From assembly GCA_031425695.1 (NCBI GenBank), contig JANPJV010000148.1, positions 1 to 9,721 of the forward strand: a stretch of DNA of 9,721 bases, given 5' to 3'. The stretch is from JANPJV01 sp031425695. Its GTDB lineage: Bacteria; Pseudomonadota; Gammaproteobacteria; Xanthomonadales; SZUA-5. Positions 7,895 through 9,721 of this stretch are shown piece by piece. Both the position numbers and the translations under genes were made by a program. The notes under the pieces were generated by a model. It searched no databases and was not told the origin of the DNA. It saw only the letters and a list, made by a program, of their open reading frames with translations. How positions within the stretch are numbered: position 1 is the stretch's first letter; the number at the start of each line of letters is the position of its first letter.

Positions 7895-9493
7895 ATGACC
7901 CAGAAAGCCTCGATCAATGTGGCGCGCGGCACGCGCGAGCTCGATGTGCAGCTGCGCTACGCCAATCGCCACGGGCTGATTGCCGGCGCGACCGGCACTG
8001 GCAAGAGCGTCTCGCTGATGGTCCTCGCCGAGGAGTTCTCACAAGCAGGCGTGCCGATCTTCGTCGCCGATATCAAGGGCGATCTCGCGGGTCTTTCACA
8101 GGCCGCTGCACCCAGCGACAAGCTGCTCAACCGGTTGAAAATGCTCGGGATCCAGGACACCTGGCGGCCCGGCGCCAACCCGGTGGTGTTCTGGGACCTC
8201 CATGGCGTCAACGGCCATCCGCTGCGCACGACGGTGTCGGAAATGGGGCCGATCCTGCTGGGACGCCTGCTCGAGCTCAACGAAGTCCAGGAGGGTGTCC
8301 TCAACATCGCCTTCCGGGTGGCGGACGACGAGGGCCTGCTGCTCCTCGACATGGCCGATCTGCGCGCGATGCTGAGCTACGTCGCCGAGAACGCCAAGGA
8401 GATCTCGCAGCAGTACGGCCTGGTTTCCAGCGTATCGATCGCCGCGGTTCAGCGCGCCCTGCTGACGCTGGAAGACGCTGGAGGGCGTGAATTCTTCGGG
8501 GAGCCGGCGTTCGAGCTGGCTGAGTTCTTCCGCATCTCTCCCGACGGGCGCGGCATGATCAACCTGATGAGCGCCGAGCAGCTGGTGCTGAAGCCGCGCC
8601 TGTATTCGAGCTTCCTGCTGTGGCTGCTGTCGGAGCTGTTCGAACAGCTGCCGGAAGTGGGCGACCTCGACAAGCCGCGCCTGGTGTTCTTCTTCGACGA
8701 AGCACATCTGCTCTTCCACGATGCACCGAGCGGACTGGTCCAGCGGATCGAACAAGTGGTGCGCCTGATCCGCTCCAAAGGCGTCGGCGTCTATTTCTGC
8801 AGCCAGAATCCGGACGACGTTCCCAACACCATCCTCGGCCAGCTCGGCCACCGCATCCAGCATGCATTGCGCGCGTTCACCCCGCGCGACCAGAAAGCGG
8901 TGCGCAGCGCCGCCGAGACCTTCGTGGCCAATCCGGCGCTCGATGTCGCCGATGCGATCACCCAGTTGAATGTGGGCGAAGCGCTGGTCTCTTTCCTCGA
9001 AGAGGGCGGCCGGCCGGCGATGGTCGAGCGCGCCTGGATCATGACGCCCGGTTGTCGCATCGGCACCATCAGCGCCGAGGAGCGCGCTGCCCTGCGCGCG
9101 CAGTCTCCCGTCGGCAGCAAGTACGACGAACCGATCGACCGCGAATCCGCGTTCGAAGTACTCAAGGCCCGTGCCGAGCCACCGGTCGCGCAGGCACCGC
9201 CCGCGGCCGCCGAGGGCGATAGCGGTTGGACTTTGAATTGGCCCTGGGGCAAGCCTGCGCCGACCGCTCCGGCGCCGGCACCTGCGCCTGCACCACGCAG
9301 TGCGCCACGCGCTCCATCGCCGCGTCCGGCACCCGCCCCGCGCCCTGCCCCGGCTCCACGCGCCCCGGCCGGACCACGACCCAGCAACCGCCAGGGGATC
9401 GGCGAAACCCTCGCCAAATCCGTCGCCCGCACCGTCGGCAGCCAACTCGGCCGCCAGATCCTGCGCGGGATCTTCGGGAGCATGCGGCGGTAG
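7895..9493 (+). CDS. yjgR: HerA-like helicase/ATPase, DUF853 (YjgR family)
   Basis: This 532-residue cytoplasmic P-loop ATPase belongs to the HerA/FtsK-type ring translocases; its role in E. coli (YjgR, about 500 residues) is unsettled. The ATG at 7895 is chosen because the family's N-terminus begins here and the longer frame upstream overlaps the divergent transglycosylase gene. Walker A is GATGTGKS (31-38), followed by FVADIKGDLAGLS (57-69). Walker B is LVFFFDEAHLLF (263-274). The FCSQNPDDVP segment (301-310) and HRIQHALRAFTPRDQK (319-334) are the conserved C-terminal parts of the ATPase core. Residues about 425-498 form a linker rich in Ala and Pro with repeated AP and AP-R-P units. It ends in a conserved-looking basic/amphipathic tail GETLAKSVARTVGSQLGRQI (503-522) plus LRGIFGSMRR. 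The linker is longer and lower in complexity than expected for the family. It is the only plus-strand gene here, divergent from the transglycosylase. Confidence 0.92.
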   Translation: MTQKASINVARGTRELDVQLRYANRHGLIAGATGTGKSVSLMVLAEEFSQAGVPIFVADIKGDLAGLSQAAAPSDKLLNRLKMLGIQDTWRPGANPVVFWDLHGVNGHPLRTTVSEMGPILLGRLLELNEVQEGVLNIAFRVADDEGLLLLDMADLRAMLSYVAENAKEISQQYGLVSSVSIAAVQRALLTLEDAGGREFFGEPAFELAEFFRISPDGRGMINLMSAEQLVLKPRLYSSFLLWLLSELFEQLPEVGDLDKPRLVFFFDEAHLLFHDAPSGLVQRIEQVVRLIRSKGVGVYFCSQNPDDVPNTILGQLGHRIQHALRAFTPRDQKAVRSAAETFVANPALDVADAITQLNVGEALVSFLEEGGRPAMVERAWIMTPGCRIGTISAEERAALRAQSPVGSKYDEPIDRESAFEVLKARAEPPVAQAPPAAAEGDSGWTLNWPWGKPAPTAPAPAPAPAPRSAPRAPSPRPAPAPRPAPAPRAPAGPRPSNRQGIGETLAKSVARTVGSQLGRQILRGIFGSMRR

Positions 9494-9538
9494 GCAGGCG
9501 CCCGCCCGTGGTGGGTCTGCGCTGCGCGCGGAATGTTT

Positions 9539-9720
9539 TTAACCGATGTAGTGTATTCCGTGCTGAGCCACTGGTAGCCCACCTTGATGCCTACCCCCTG
9601 CGACACCCTCACCCGACCAAACACTTCGGTCGACAACGTACCAATGGCATTATCGCCCAGTAGTTGAAGGTTGACGATGGTGGGGCGGGCCGTCTGATTG
9701 ATGGCAGAATTTCTGAATAA
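9539..9720 (-). other. possible 3' part of a gene entering from the right edge
   Basis: On the minus strand one frame is open from the window edge (9720) leftwards. It reads as a plausible protein, with alternating beta-strand-like stretches such as PTIVNLQLLGDNAIGTLSTE and VFGRVRVSQGVGIKVGYQWL, reminiscent of outer-membrane or surface proteins. Base composition here is about 54% GC by hand count over 9541-9720, visibly lower than the neighbouring genes. Against a real gene: the frame has no stop before it runs antisense deep into the DUF853 gene (to 8791), so no natural C-terminus is seen, and only a TTG at 9636 could serve as start. It may be a broken gene end or chance. The rest of 9494-9721 shows nothing recognisable. 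Confidence 0.25.
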
Positions 9721-9721
9721 A

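Noticed and set aside
8096..9445. Long minus-strand open frame opposite the DUF853 ATPase
   Set aside because: It is a shadow of a gene whose Walker A and B motifs are on the plus strand; the antisense translation is low complexity without motifs.
9494..9535. Possible intrinsic terminator of the DUF853 gene ending in T5 at about 9536
   Set aside because: The GC-rich stretch before the T-run forms only short broken stems, not a convincing hairpin.

Overview
This is a GC-rich stretch of bacterial chromosome. The gene content suggests a gammaproteobacterium of the Xanthomonadales/Lysobacterales: an S46 dipeptidyl-peptidase of the DPP7/DAP BII type, a YhhQ/VUT queuosine-precursor transporter, an MltD-like LysM transglycosylase and a YjgR/DUF853 HerA-like ATPase. 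This is inferred from protein character only; no rRNA or tRNA is present to confirm it. I see no phage, insertion sequence, CRISPR array or defence island.

Layout: positions 1-163 are the 3' flank of the first gene and hold one copy of a dispersed 20-bp repeat. Six genes then run on the minus strand: the S46 peptidase (164-2326), an unrecognised 145-residue helical protein (2606-3043), the queuosine precursor transporter (3362-4120), a Ycf46-like AAA+ ATPase (4244-5716), a small secreted tyrosine-rich protein (5803-6186) and a lytic murein transglycosylase with a C-terminal LysM domain (6309-7775). A 119-bp divergent promoter region separates the transglycosylase from the only plus-strand gene, the DUF853 helicase-like ATPase (7895-9493). 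The last 228 bases hold no complete gene. They show a lower-GC open frame that enters from the right edge on the minus strand.

The genes look like independent housekeeping or envelope functions rather than one pathway. Three products are predicted to be exported: the peptidase, the tyrosine-rich protein and the transglycosylase. The gaps are 75 to about 320 bp, so there is little sign of a tight operon.

The most unusual material is between the genes. A tandem array of eight 15-16 bp units (2393-2513) abuts a good sigma70-type promoter of the peptidase and ends in a long imperfect stem-loop. A 14-bp inverted repeat with two competing partners lies at 3214-3357. A perfect 23-bp inverted repeat (4148-4232), related to the element at 67-86, lies just upstream of the transporter. 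A strong intrinsic terminator (5747-5780) ends the small secreted gene only about 30 bases before the AAA+ start codon.
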